A stretch of DNA of 64,000 bases, taken from M3007 sp031425155 (GTDB lineage Bacteria > Bacteroidota > Bacteroidia > Chitinophagales > Saprospiraceae). The number at the start of each line of letters is the position of its first letter. Position 1 is the stretch's first letter. The translations under genes were made by a program, and so were the position numbers. Below the pieces are notes generated by a model. The model saw nothing but the letters and a program-made list of their open reading frames with translations. It searched no databases and had not been told where the DNA came from. Positions 1-7,859 of this stretch are shown here, in pieces. The stretch spans positions 1 to 64,000 of the forward strand of contig JANPIV010000107.1 of NCBI GenBank assembly GCA_031425155.1, given 5' to 3'.

Positions 1-118
1 CCGCGATGATCGTGGCTCCAGAGCCCGTCAGCTCGCGCTGGATTTGATCCGCTGTCGATTTGACTTCCTCGCCCGACAGCACCGGATCTACGAGAAAGGT
101 GACTTCGTAATGTCTCAT
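1..118 (-). CDS. rpsF: 30S ribosomal protein S6, N-terminal part
   Basis: The reverse strand encodes a protein starting MRHYEVTFLVDPVLSGEEV, the typical first beta strand and helix of ribosomal protein S6. S6 is a small-subunit protein that binds 16S rRNA together with S18. Only the first 39 codons lie in the window and the gene continues past position 1. The ATG is at 116-118. In Bacteroidota this gene is usually followed by rpsR and rplI, which would lie outside the window. The identification rests on this N-terminal stretch only, but the match to the family start is good. Confidence 0.85.
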   Translation of the reverse strand, partial: MRHYEVTFLVDPVLSGEEVKSTADQIQRELTGSGATIIA

Positions 119-208
119 TATCAGTCAGTTGTGAAAAAATAAAGTGAATTTTTAAAAAACGGCTGCAAAAGTACATCTTTCTGCCGGAATAGCCAAGCAA
201 AAAGAATG

Positions 209-301
209 TGAAAGGCAAAATAGCAAAAGGCAAGAAAGCAAAAAGGGCAAAAGGCAACTTGCGATTTTGCAAATTGCCTTTTTGCCCTTTGTACAATTGC
301 T
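209..301. repeat. Purine-rich GCAAAAGG hairpin repeat
   Basis: The + strand carries iterated GCAAAAGGCAA-like words, and the segment around 241-256 is answered by the inverted TTGCCTTTTTGCCCTTT at 276-292, so the RNA could fold into a long A/G against T/C hairpin. It sits between the TraB-like gene and rpsF, both read from the - strand. Similar words occur near 1.3, 8.7, 13.4 and 50.0 kb. It may act as a terminator for the TraB-like gene or be a dispersed repeat. No gene is seen between 119 and 308. Confidence 0.6.
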
Positions 302-308
302 TATTATC

Positions 309-1235
309 CTACTGGCCCACTTCGACGCGATACCCCGCGCTGCGCAGTCCGGCGACCACACCATGGGTGCCGCCCAAATGCCCGGCACCCACGGCAAAAA
401 GGGTGGGTTTTTCCTTCATCATGCGGCCCATGATGGGGATCCAGTTGCGGTTGCGATTGTTCAATAAAATATCTTCGTAGCCCGCCATCCCGGAACCTTC
501 ACTGCCGATCATCGCCTGCATCGCGGCAATATCCTGGTCGTGGTACATCCGCAACATGGTGGTCAGTTCATCTTCTCCGGCTTCTTTGCCCGTGGTGCTT
601 TCGGCGGCCCGGAGGCCATCCACCAGCATTTTGGCCTGCGCCGTATAGGGAATACTGTCAAAAACCGACATCTGGTAGGCCGCCGTTTCCAGGCCTGCCG
701 ATTCGAGTTTTTTGCGGCGCGCCAGGCGATACACCTCCATTTCCACGGAAGTCATTTTATCATTGGCCGAAGCGGCACCAGCCTCGTCGCTGCCGAGCAT
801 AGTGCTCAGAAACAGCGGTTTCATGCGTTCCAGCATCCCGCCGGGCATCCCTTTGTCGGCCAGTTTCTGATGCACAAAAGCATAATCTTCCGGCGAAAGC
901 AGGTCTTTGAGCGTCTTGCCACCCGCCATCATCGCCTTGGTCATCAGGCTCAGTTGGGTGCGGAAACTGGTCATTTCCTTCATATCAATCTCGAAGGTCA
1001 CGCGCTCCACTTTTTCCAGCGAGCGATCAGCGGCATCCGGCAAATCAAATTGGCTGGCTGGGATCATGTGGATGGTGCCCAATAAATAGGACGGCTTTTT
1101 CAGGCCATTGCCGGTAATTTTCCAAAACACCGATTTCTCGGTCGGTACGAGCTGCTCGGGCGTGTAACTAACTTTCTCGGCGGACTTGCAGCCAAACCAC
1201 GCCAGTGGGAGCAGCCAAAACCATATTTTTTTCAT
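309..1235 (-). CDS. TraB/GumN-family protein, probable lipoprotein
   Basis: This 308-residue protein belongs to the TraB/GumN (PrgY-like) family, predicted metal-dependent peptidase-like proteins of the cell envelope with no settled reaction. What is seen: a signal segment MKKIWFWLLPLAWFGC that ends in a lipobox-like Cys at residue 16, the GTIHM motif near residue 50 that marks the family, and the C-terminal GAGHLGG motif near residue 290. The length suits the family (about 280-300). The open frame extends 65 codons further upstream, but that part is translated repeat sequence, so the ATG at 1233-1235 is chosen because it begins the signal peptide. It is co-oriented with the OmpA gene upstream, but a 250-bp repeat region separates them. 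Confidence 0.85.
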   Translation of the reverse strand: MKKIWFWLLPLAWFGCKSAEKVSYTPEQLVPTEKSVFWKITGNGLKKPSYLLGTIHMIPASQFDLPDAADRSLEKVERVTFEIDMKEMTSFRTQLSLMTKAMMAGGKTLKDLLSPEDYAFVHQKLADKGMPGGMLERMKPLFLSTMLGSDEAGAASANDKMTSVEMEVYRLARRKKLESAGLETAAYQMSVFDSIPYTAQAKMLVDGLRAAESTTGKEAGEDELTTMLRMYHDQDIAAMQAMIGSEGSGMAGYEDILLNNRNRNWIPIMGRMMKEKPTLFAVGAGHLGGTHGVVAGLRSAGYRVEVGQ

Positions 1236-1297
1236 GTTTTTATTTTCGTGTGAAACGGCAAGAATGGGGCAACGGTTGTGTTGGGGTTGAATTAAAT

Positions 1298-1490
1298 GAC
1301 AAAAGGCAACAGGCAAAAAGCAATAAGCAAATTTGCAAATGGAGCAACTTGGCATCCCGCTATTGGGCGAGAAGGCAAAAGGCAAACAATTTAGTGTTAT
1401 TCCAGTTTTCGTCGAAAGACAAGCGACCATTCGTTTGTTGCCTGTCGCTTATTGCTTTTTTGCTTCTTGCCCTTTGCAAATTTGTTTTAC
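1298..1490. repeat. Large imperfect inverted repeat of GCAAAAGG words
   Basis: The left part (1303-1338) holds AAAAAGCAATAAGC and CAAATTTGCAAA; inverted copies of both words lie at 1446-1460 and 1473-1484. The repeat fills the gap between the OmpA gene stop (1487) and the TraB-like gene start (1235). The piece at 1327-1367 (GCAAATGGAGCAA, then TGGCATCCCG and TATTGG) recurs at about 8704-8738. It is best read as a dispersed non-coding repeat that may also end transcription of the OmpA gene. Confidence 0.6.
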
Positions 1491-2671
1491 AGCACCACAC
1501 ATTCCACCCGGCGATTCAGCTGGCGACCATTTTCTGTGGTATTATCCGCCACGGGCCGCACTTCGCCAAAGCCTTTCCACTGAATGCGTTCGGTAGGGAT
1601 ATTTTTGGTCAATAGAAAATCATACAGGGCCTGGGCGCGTTGTTCGGAAAGGGTCAGATTATCCGTATCAGAGCCGACATCGTCGGTATGGCCCGCAATG
1701 CCGAGGCGGGTTTTGGGGTGTTTTTGCAGAAAATCGGCCAGTTTATCCAATTCTGGTTGTGCTTCCGGACGCAGCATCGCTTTCCCGGAATCAAAAAGCA
1801 CCCCCGCGCTGAACGTGTATTTACGTTCGGTCAGCAGTTGGGTTTCCAGGTCGGCGGGTTTAGCGGGTGCGGGTTCCGTTTCCGGGGTGATAGAAATATC
1901 ATCCAAACAGACATAACCCACCCGTTTGATGCGATTGAACGGGTCCTGAATCGAGGCGTTTTTCTGCTCAATATCCAGCCGCCGTTTTTCCGGCAAATCG
2001 GTGTGGGTGCTGGCATCATTGAAAAAATTGCCGACAATAAAATACTGGAACGGCTGATCGGCCACGAAAGTGGTAGAGAGTTTGACCCACTGGCCATTGG
2101 TCGCAATGACTTCCGGGAAATTGACCTGCGGGCGGAGGTTGTTCTTTTTGGCCAGCCCGGCAAATTCCCGGCGGGTATCCAGCGATTGCACCATAAAACA
2201 AAAACCCAAATTGCCCGCCCGCACCGGCAGGCAGGGTGTTTTGGGATCATACACCTGGGCCAGGTGCTGGCGCATCAGGGCCGAATCTTCGCGCACCCAC
2301 AAGTCCAGTCGGTAGCGCACCCCGGCTTTCAATGGGCGCAACAATCGTCCCTGGATCATCTCATGGTAATCGCCCGCCTGCCCAATATCGGCGCTGGGCA
2401 TATAATGAATGAGCCCAACGCAATAGTCGCCGCCGTGGGTTTGGGGCATAGTGGGGCAGTTTTCTGCACCCCGCAGCACATCGGGCGTGAGTCCGCCGAA
2501 GGACGTCCATTCCTGCGCGGCCGCCGGAAAATTGCTGGAGTACTGCATGAACTGGCAGGCCACCACCACCGCACCGGGTTTGAGTAGCTCGAAACCGGGA
2601 TTGAGGACGAGATTTTGGCCCGTTAAGACACAGGGCAGCAGAAAAAACAGAAAACGAAAGGCTTTCAGCAT
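1487..2671 (-). CDS. OmpA-family outer membrane protein
   Basis: A 394-residue exported protein. Residues 1-19 form a signal peptide (ends VLTGQ). The central region begins NLVLNPGFE and resembles the carbohydrate-binding-like N-terminal domains often found ahead of OmpA modules in Bacteroidota. Residues about 285-394 are a complete OmpA C-terminal domain, with the peptidoglycan-binding signature GHTDDVGSDTDNLTLSEQRA and the closing NRRVE. It probably tethers an outer-membrane or periplasmic module to peptidoglycan; the ligand of the N-terminal part is unknown. The ATG at 2669-2671 gives a clean signal peptide. The T9SS gene lies 37 bp upstream in the same direction. Confidence 0.85.
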   Translation of the reverse strand: MLKAFRFLFFLLPCVLTGQNLVLNPGFELLKPGAVVVACQFMQYSSNFPAAAQEWTSFGGLTPDVLRGAENCPTMPQTHGGDYCVGLIHYMPSADIGQAGDYHEMIQGRLLRPLKAGVRYRLDLWVREDSALMRQHLAQVYDPKTPCLPVRAGNLGFCFMVQSLDTRREFAGLAKKNNLRPQVNFPEVIATNGQWVKLSTTFVADQPFQYFIVGNFFNDASTHTDLPEKRRLDIEQKNASIQDPFNRIKRVGYVCLDDISITPETEPAPAKPADLETQLLTERKYTFSAGVLFDSGKAMLRPEAQPELDKLADFLQKHPKTRLGIAGHTDDVGSDTDNLTLSEQRAQALYDFLLTKNIPTERIQWKGFGEVRPVADNTTENGRQLNRRVECVVL

Positions 2672-2708
2672 GGCGGCGTTTTTCTGGAAAAACGTTGCTA
2701 ATGTGAAT

Positions 2709-4388
2709 TTATTCGATGAGCACTTTCCAGGTTTTTTTATAGCCGTCTTTCCAGATACATTGCAGCAAATGAATGCCGGGTGTTAGGCCTTTTACGCCTA
2801 TTTGTATAGTAGAGGTCTGATGGTCTGTATAATTGCCGGAAAACTCTTTCACGCCTAACACACTGTAAATAGCGATAGTCGCTACATCGGCGGTTTCGGT
2901 TTGTACAGTCAGCTGATCGTGGGCCGGATTGGGAAATATACGTATAGGCCGCTCCAAAGCGGAGGTAGTAGAAGTGGTGGGATGCAAACAAATAATGGAA
3001 TCGAAGGGGGTGGGGTCTGGTGGGAAGTAATCAACATAGAGAAAGCCGAAGTGAGCACCCGTATAAGAATCCATGTTGGCAAGTTGTTCCCCAATAGGAT
3101 TCGGAGGAATGTGGATTAATGAAAATAGTGCGTAGTTGGTTACATTTGGTACGAGCGTGGCTGGCCCAAAAGAAATAACAGCCCGGCGGTCGCCTGATGG
3201 TCTTTGGGCCGATACTTCCGACCATTCATTCGGATGAGCTGGATTGCCGGGGAAAATAAAAGATGTAGGTTGCGTGCCCAGTTTTCCATATCCACCAAAA
3301 GTAAGCGGTACCCCGTCACGCCAACTTCCAGTCATGTAACGATAGTATTCTACAGCGTCATTAGGATCATCCGTACCCTGAGGTGGAGGTGGAACGCCAT
3401 CGCCAGGATTAATATTCATAATACTATATGCACTTACATTATTTCCATCTTCATCCCGCAAACTTAGATAGCCATGAAATGCCAACATTGGTGAACTACC
3501 CCCAAATCCGCCTTCATCATAGTTATCGGCATTATAAAAATAGAGCCTGTTATCATTGGTACCCATATAATCATCTTTGCGGCCTCCAATATCACCATCT
3601 ACATAATAAGCAAGAAAAAAGGAATCAAGGGTGTATGTTGCTTTAGAAACCAACGCAATACGTGTAAATACTGCATCCTCCAAAAAATTGGCATCATCAC
3701 AGTCATAGGAGAACAGCAAAGCACTACAATTCAATGTGGTGGGAAAACAAAAAACAGGATTTCCGCAAGGAGGAGGCCTGTCCACATGAAAAGGCAAAAA
3801 CAGCATATCTGTTGGCATATGAAAAACGCCTACCTCAACCCCAAAAGGGTAATCTCCATCATCAGGATTGTAAATATCATCATAATTTACATCTTGAAAA
3901 GGTGCAGTTATGCCTCTGTCAAAAGTATCAATTGCGAAACCATTATAATCAAGTGAAAAAGGGTTACGAAAAGCAGGCCAGCCATATATCGCTGGTATTG
4001 GATTATCAATATGGCCATTATCGTTAAGATCGGCTAAATGTGCTGCTATCTGTTGCCTGGTCACTTTCCAGATCCCCTGCGATTGGGGAAGCCCTCTAAA
4101 CCCGCCAAAAAAATCATCGTTTACCGAATCCTTTTGCTGAATGCCCATATATAGATTCCCGCCTGGATCAACTCCACACATCCAAATAGAGACTTCGTTC
4201 AATAAAGACACCGGCGGCCCACCATTAGCATTTGGCACAAAAAAACCATCAATCAAAGCACCTGTGGTACTGACATGAGCCGTCACTTTGCCAGTGCCAA
4301 TTTCGGCCTCCTGCGGCAAAACAATCTGGGCGAAAAGGGTACTGGAAAAAATCAGGAACAGCGCAGAGAAAGGGATTTTTTTAAGCAT
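2709..4388 (-). CDS. T9SS-secreted protein with C-terminal sorting domain
   Basis: A 559-residue secreted protein. The start at 4386-4388 gives the signal peptide MLKKIPFSALFLIFSSTLFA; the open frame goes 33 codons higher but without a signal peptide. The last ~80 residues are a type A T9SS sorting domain: IRIFPNPAHDQLTV, a beta-sandwich core and the closing WKDGYKKTWKVLIE. The body is rich in Asp, Asn, Gly and aromatic residues and has no domain I can name. It should be exported across the outer membrane and fixed or released by T9SS. The coding sequence is visibly more AT-rich than its neighbours, and the gene is flanked by ~50-bp degenerate direct repeats (2668-2718 and 4544-4587), which hints at insertion. 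Confidence 0.85.
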   Translation of the reverse strand: MLKKIPFSALFLIFSSTLFAQIVLPQEAEIGTGKVTAHVSTTGALIDGFFVPNANGGPPVSLLNEVSIWMCGVDPGGNLYMGIQQKDSVNDDFFGGFRGLPQSQGIWKVTRQQIAAHLADLNDNGHIDNPIPAIYGWPAFRNPFSLDYNGFAIDTFDRGITAPFQDVNYDDIYNPDDGDYPFGVEVGVFHMPTDMLFLPFHVDRPPPCGNPVFCFPTTLNCSALLFSYDCDDANFLEDAVFTRIALVSKATYTLDSFFLAYYVDGDIGGRKDDYMGTNDNRLYFYNADNYDEGGFGGSSPMLAFHGYLSLRDEDGNNVSAYSIMNINPGDGVPPPPQGTDDPNDAVEYYRYMTGSWRDGVPLTFGGYGKLGTQPTSFIFPGNPAHPNEWSEVSAQRPSGDRRAVISFGPATLVPNVTNYALFSLIHIPPNPIGEQLANMDSYTGAHFGFLYVDYFPPDPTPFDSIICLHPTTSTTSALERPIRIFPNPAHDQLTVQTETADVATIAIYSVLGVKEFSGNYTDHQTSTIQIGVKGLTPGIHLLQCIWKDGYKKTWKVLIE

Positions 4389-4470
4389 AACATCTTTTTC
4401 CGGGCAAGGTAGGCGACAGAAGGGCTTGGCGAGGTACCAGAATTTTTCAAAAGTCAGGTTTCCGATCTTC

Positions 4471-4501
4471 GTAGTAGTCCCACTCAAAGTGGGACTACTA
4501 C
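4471..4501. repeat. Perfect 14-bp inverted repeat, 3-nt loop
   Basis: GTAGTAGTCCCACT at 4471-4484 is followed by the loop CAA and its exact reverse complement at 4488-4501. It lies between two divergent genes (T9SS protein and HD protein), so it is not needed as a terminator for either. No T-tract follows on either strand. A palindromic repeat element or a regulatory hairpin fits better. Confidence 0.75.
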
Positions 4502-4543
4502 TATTAGTACTGCTTTGATGGGTTGGAGGTAGCCAGCGTTTCA

Positions 4544-4587
4544 GACATGGCGGATGTTTTTTTAAACGCCGACCTCGTGAATTTATT
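4544..4587. repeat. Degenerate direct repeat upstream of the T9SS gene
   Basis: This stretch (CATGGCGGATGTTTTTTTAA, then GTGAATTTATTCGATG) resembles 2668-2718 at the other end of the T9SS gene (CATGGCGGCGTTTTTCTGG, then GTGAATTTATTCGATG). A 16-nt core is identical and the spacing nearly equal. The pair brackets 1.83 kb that holds the T9SS gene and the palindrome at 4471-4501. Confidence 0.5.
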
Positions 4588-4643
4588 CGATGCTAAATTT
4601 GCCTGGAATAATGGTGGCCCTTCCACGATAGAAATGTAAAAAA

Positions 4644-5306
4644 ATGAATAAAGAACTGATTCTACAGCAAACCGCCGCCTATGTCGAGGCAATTTTATCG
4701 GACGACAGCTCAGGCCACGATTGGTGGCATATTCAACGCGTTTGGAAAAATGCCGTTCACATTGGCCAACAGGAAGGTGCCGATTTATTTATCGTGGAAC
4801 TGGCCGCCCTGCTACATGATATTGATGATTACAAACTAGGTAAGGGCAACGCAACCGATGAACCGTTGGCGGCAAAGAAGTGGCTGGTGCAGTCGGGGGT
4901 TGAGCCGACTATCATTTTCCAGGTTCTCGACATTATTAAGGGTCTATCCTTTAAGGGCGCGAAGGTGGACACTACTTTAACTACGAAAGAAGGTATGGTG
5001 GTGCAGGATGCCGACCGCCTGGATGCCATAGGTGCGATCGGCATCGGGCGAGCTTTTGCCTACGGCGGACACAAAGGAAGGGCAATATATGATCCGGCTA
5101 TACGGCCCCAACAACATGATTCCTTTGAAGCATACAAAAAGAACACTGGCCCTACGATCAATCATTTTTATGAAAAACTGCTCTTGCTGAAAGATTTGAT
5201 GAATACAAAAACCGCCCGGCGCATAGCCCAGGACCGGCATGAATTCATGGAGCAGTTTTTAGACCGATTTTTGATGGAGTGGGAAGGTGAAGATAGCCTC
5301 GGATAA
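4644..5306 (+). CDS. HD-domain phosphohydrolase
   Basis: A 220-residue soluble protein of the HD superfamily, in the YpgQ/YedJ-like group of predicted metal-dependent phosphohydrolases acting on nucleotide-type substrates. Visible metal ligands are H25-D26 (GHDWWHIQRVW), H58-D59 (ALLHDIDDYKL) and the later Asp in QDADRLDAIGAIGIGRAF near residue 126. The length matches the family. It is the only forward gene in this part, transcribed away from the T9SS gene, and its stop lies only 5 bp from the stop of the convergent mnmA. The substrate is not known. Confidence 0.88.
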   Translation: MNKELILQQTAAYVEAILSDDSSGHDWWHIQRVWKNAVHIGQQEGADLFIVELAALLHDIDDYKLGKGNATDEPLAAKKWLVQSGVEPTIIFQVLDIIKGLSFKGAKVDTTLTTKEGMVVQDADRLDAIGAIGIGRAFAYGGHKGRAIYDPAIRPQQHDSFEAYKKNTGPTINHFYEKLLLLKDLMNTKTARRIAQDRHEFMEQFLDRFLMEWEGEDSLG

Positions 5307-5311
5307 TACGT

Positions 5312-6418
5312 CTATCCAAAGAAACTCCCCTGAATAATGCCCCCGCCTACCACGTCGTCGCCTTCATAGAAAACGGCACTCTGACCGGGTGCCACGCCTT
5401 TCACGTTGGCATGAAACTGCACATCCACCACCGTGTCGCTGATGGGCTTGAGCGTAGCGAGGGTACCGCCGTCGCGGTAGCGGACTTTGGTCACCGATTC
5501 GAGGCCGTTAGCAGGCAACTCGTTGTATTTCATCAAATTAACCTTCCCCACCAGCATCCCGTTGCGGATCAGATCATCTTCGCGGCCCAGCACCACGGTA
5601 TTCGTGTCGGGGCGTATTTCGGTGACGAACATCGGTTCGCCGAGCGCAATACCGAGGCCCTTGCGTTGCCCGACGGTGTAGAAAGGATAACCTTCGTGAA
5701 GGCCCAGGATTTTGCCGCTGGCGTCCACAAACTGGCCGCCGCGCACCTGGTCGTCCAGCCCATCCACCCGGCGGCGCAGGAAACCGCGATAGTCGTTATC
5801 GGGCACAAAGCAGATCTCAAAACTTTCCGATTTCTTGCTCAATTCGTCCCAACCGCGTTCGGCGGCCATTTGGCGCACTTCGGGTTTGGTGAAAGTGCCG
5901 AGTGGCATCCGCGTGCGCTGCAGACAGTCCTGGCTAAGTCCCCAGAGTACGTAGCTCTGGTCTTTCTGCCGATCCACAGCGCGGGTGATGTATTTGCGAC
6001 CTTCCAGTTCGTTGATAATGCCGTAGTGACCCGTGGCGATAAACTCGCAATCGAGCATATCGGCGCGGCGCAGCAGGCTGTTCCATTTGATGTGGGTGTT
6101 GCAGAGTACGCAGGGATTGGGCGTGCGTCCGGCCATGTATTCATCCACGAAATTATCTATGACGTAGTCGCCGAATTCTTCGCGAATATCCACGATAAAG
6201 TGGTGAAAACCAAGGTGAACGGCCACCTGGCGGGCATCGTTGATGCTATCGAGCGAGCAGCAACCGGTTTCCTTTTTGGAACCCCCTGCCGTGGCGTAGT
6301 CCCAGGTTTTCATGGTGACACCGATCACTTCCCAACCTTCTTCGTGGAGTAAGACAGCCGCCATGGTGCTGTCTATGCCGCCGGACATGGCGACGAGGGC
6401 TTTGCCTAATTTGGACAT
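5312..6418 (-). CDS. mnmA: tRNA-specific 2-thiouridylase MnmA
   Basis: MnmA adenylates and then thiolates C2 of uridine 34 in tRNA-Lys, tRNA-Glu and tRNA-Gln, using sulfur relayed from a cysteine desulfurase. In this 368-residue protein the PP-loop SGGIDSTMAAVLL is at residues 12-24. The first catalytic Cys lies in RTPNPCVLCNTHIKW near residue 105 and the second, persulfide-bearing Cys in ESFEICFVPDNDYRGF near residue 200. GHYG and the C-terminal beta-barrel (YTVGQRKGLGI) are present. The length is normal for the family. It is a single gene; a -7 promoter-like element lies at 6505-6512. Confidence 0.97.
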   Translation of the reverse strand: MSKLGKALVAMSGGIDSTMAAVLLHEEGWEVIGVTMKTWDYATAGGSKKETGCCSLDSINDARQVAVHLGFHHFIVDIREEFGDYVIDNFVDEYMAGRTPNPCVLCNTHIKWNSLLRRADMLDCEFIATGHYGIINELEGRKYITRAVDRQKDQSYVLWGLSQDCLQRTRMPLGTFTKPEVRQMAAERGWDELSKKSESFEICFVPDNDYRGFLRRRVDGLDDQVRGGQFVDASGKILGLHEGYPFYTVGQRKGLGIALGEPMFVTEIRPDTNTVVLGREDDLIRNGMLVGKVNLMKYNELPANGLESVTKVRYRDGGTLATLKPISDTVVDVQFHANVKGVAPGQSAVFYEGDDVVGGGIIQGSFFG

Positions 6419-6458
6419 GATATTGACACGTTGTACGGTTCAAAGCCGTAGGTGAATC

Positions 6459-6503
6459 AAAAAAACAGCCGGTCCGATGCGAAAGTTTCACACCGGACCG
6501 GCC
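6459..6503 (-). terminator. Intrinsic terminator of the thioredoxin-TPR gene
   Basis: On the - strand, GCCGGTCCG (6502-6494) pairs with CGGACCGGC (6476-6468), followed by TGTTTTTTTGA. It lies 28-70 bp past the stop of the thioredoxin-TPR gene and ahead of mnmA. The hairpin is GC-rich with a 17-nt loop and a seven-T tail. Confidence 0.8.
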
Positions 6504-6504
6504 A

Positions 6505-6512
6505 CAAAGATA
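6505..6512 (-). promoter_or_regulatory. Bacteroidota -7 element (TATCTTTG) for mnmA
   Basis: The - strand reads TATCTTTG, a perfect match to the Bacteroidota -7 consensus TAnnTTTG. Transcription would start near 6498, inside the 5' arm of the terminator hairpin at 6459-6503, so transcripts from this promoter would lack part of that arm and escape termination. No clear -33 TTG was found. Confidence 0.5.
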
Positions 6513-6530
6513 AAACGATTCTTGGAAACC

Positions 6531-7679
6531 TTACTTTTTCAGGCTTTTCAGCAGGTTTTCGGTTCCCGAATAGTCGTCGCCCGATTTTTTAGCCAGTTCG
6601 ATGGCCATTTCTGCATATTTAATCGCCTCTTTATTGTTGCCCAATTTGGCGTACAGCGCAGCCAGCGTATCGGTATTGTAGTAGTTGGCCTCCATTTCGA
6701 CCGATTTTTTGGCCCATCCGGCGGCTACTTCCAGCATTTTGGGATCGCTCACATTTTCATGGAAGGACCAGGCCATTTCGTTGAGTTCATTCCAGGTAGT
6801 CGGTGGATATTTATCAAAATAAGCCACCGCCGCTTTGGCATATTCGTCAAATGCCCCGGCATTATGGTGGAATACGACGGGATAGTAATTGGCTAATTTT
6901 TCGCCTTCTTCACCGCCCATGATCTGGCGAATCGCGGCCTGCGTTTCGCTCAAAGTGGCTTCGGGATGGCTTTCCAGGTATTGGCGCAGCGCAATTTTCG
7001 ATTTTTCGGCAACGGCTTCCGCACCAAAACTTTTGGTGAACGCCGCGCGATTTTTCATAAAATATTCAAACGGCTCGGACTTCGGGTCATTGGCGTACTG
7101 CAAAATGATGCCCATGTTCGCCTCCGTCGTCCAGTCTTTCTGGGTCTTCAAATAATCGGCAGCGATCTGATTGACGCCGGGATCGCTGGCTTCGGCTTTG
7201 GCAGCTAGATAACTGGCAATGAAAGCCGGGTCGCGGTCTCCCTTAGCATAACGCTGGTCGAGACTGCGCTGATTTTTAGCCGGGTCGTTGGCGGTGGTGC
7301 CCAGCGCAATGAATTGCGCCGCATCATGGTAGCCCAAGGCGCGATGCACTACCGCTCCGTCGCCATCCACAAAAAGCAGGGTCGGGTAGGCTTCCACGGC
7401 GTAGCGGGTGGCCAGATCGGGGCCTTCGCCTTTTTCCATGTCAATTTTGGCATTGACAAAATTGGTATTATAAAACTTGCTCACCTTGCTATCGGAAAAA
7501 GTCTGCTTGGACATCTGTTTGCAGGGTCCGCACCACGACGCGTAGGCATCCAGAAAAACCAGTTTTTTACTGGCTTTGGCTTTCGCCAGAATATCTGTCC
7601 AGGCTTTCGATTCAAACTGGATGCCTTGTGCCAGCAGAGCGGCGGGGGCGAGGAAAAGGCAAAAGAGGAGTATGCGCAT
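6531..7679 (-). CDS. Periplasmic thioredoxin-like protein with helical repeats
   Basis: A 382-residue exported protein. A signal peptide (residues 1-18, MRILLFCLFLAPAALLAQ) leads into a thioredoxin-fold domain with the redox motif WCGPC at residues 49-53 (C50, C53), followed by KQMSKQTFSD, typical of DUF255/thioredoxin_7-like domains. The C-terminal half is alpha-helical and ends in TPR-like segments (AGWAKKSVEMEANYYNTDTL, AIKYAEMAIELAKK). It is likely a periplasmic disulfide reductase or chaperone-type protein; the partner is unknown. The start at 7677-7679 is preferred because it begins the signal peptide. A strong terminator follows it. Confidence 0.88.
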   Translation of the reverse strand: MRILLFCLFLAPAALLAQGIQFESKAWTDILAKAKASKKLVFLDAYASWCGPCKQMSKQTFSDSKVSKFYNTNFVNAKIDMEKGEGPDLATRYAVEAYPTLLFVDGDGAVVHRALGYHDAAQFIALGTTANDPAKNQRSLDQRYAKGDRDPAFIASYLAAKAEASDPGVNQIAADYLKTQKDWTTEANMGIILQYANDPKSEPFEYFMKNRAAFTKSFGAEAVAEKSKIALRQYLESHPEATLSETQAAIRQIMGGEEGEKLANYYPVVFHHNAGAFDEYAKAAVAYFDKYPPTTWNELNEMAWSFHENVSDPKMLEVAAGWAKKSVEMEANYYNTDTLAALYAKLGNNKEAIKYAEMAIELAKKSGDDYSGTENLLKSLKK

Positions 7680-7859
7680 AGTTGAATGTAAGTTGTTATA
7701 TGAGGTGAGCATAACGCGTATTTCGTGAATGGTTGTATAAAACGACCTGGAATATCTGCGGCAGCTTATTCTAAACCCTGGATTTGTCAGGTGATAAGTG
7801 CTTTTTCAGGGCAACTTATTTCAGGCCAAGTCAACTTATAACTCATAACTTATAACTAT

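Noticed and set aside
1640..2587. 315-codon open frame on the + strand
   Set aside because: Antisense to the OmpA-family gene.
4504..4692. 62-codon frame on the - strand
   Set aside because: It spans the intergenic repeat and overlaps the HD gene start; no family features.
5411..6352. 313-codon open frame on the + strand
   Set aside because: Antisense to mnmA, with no motifs.
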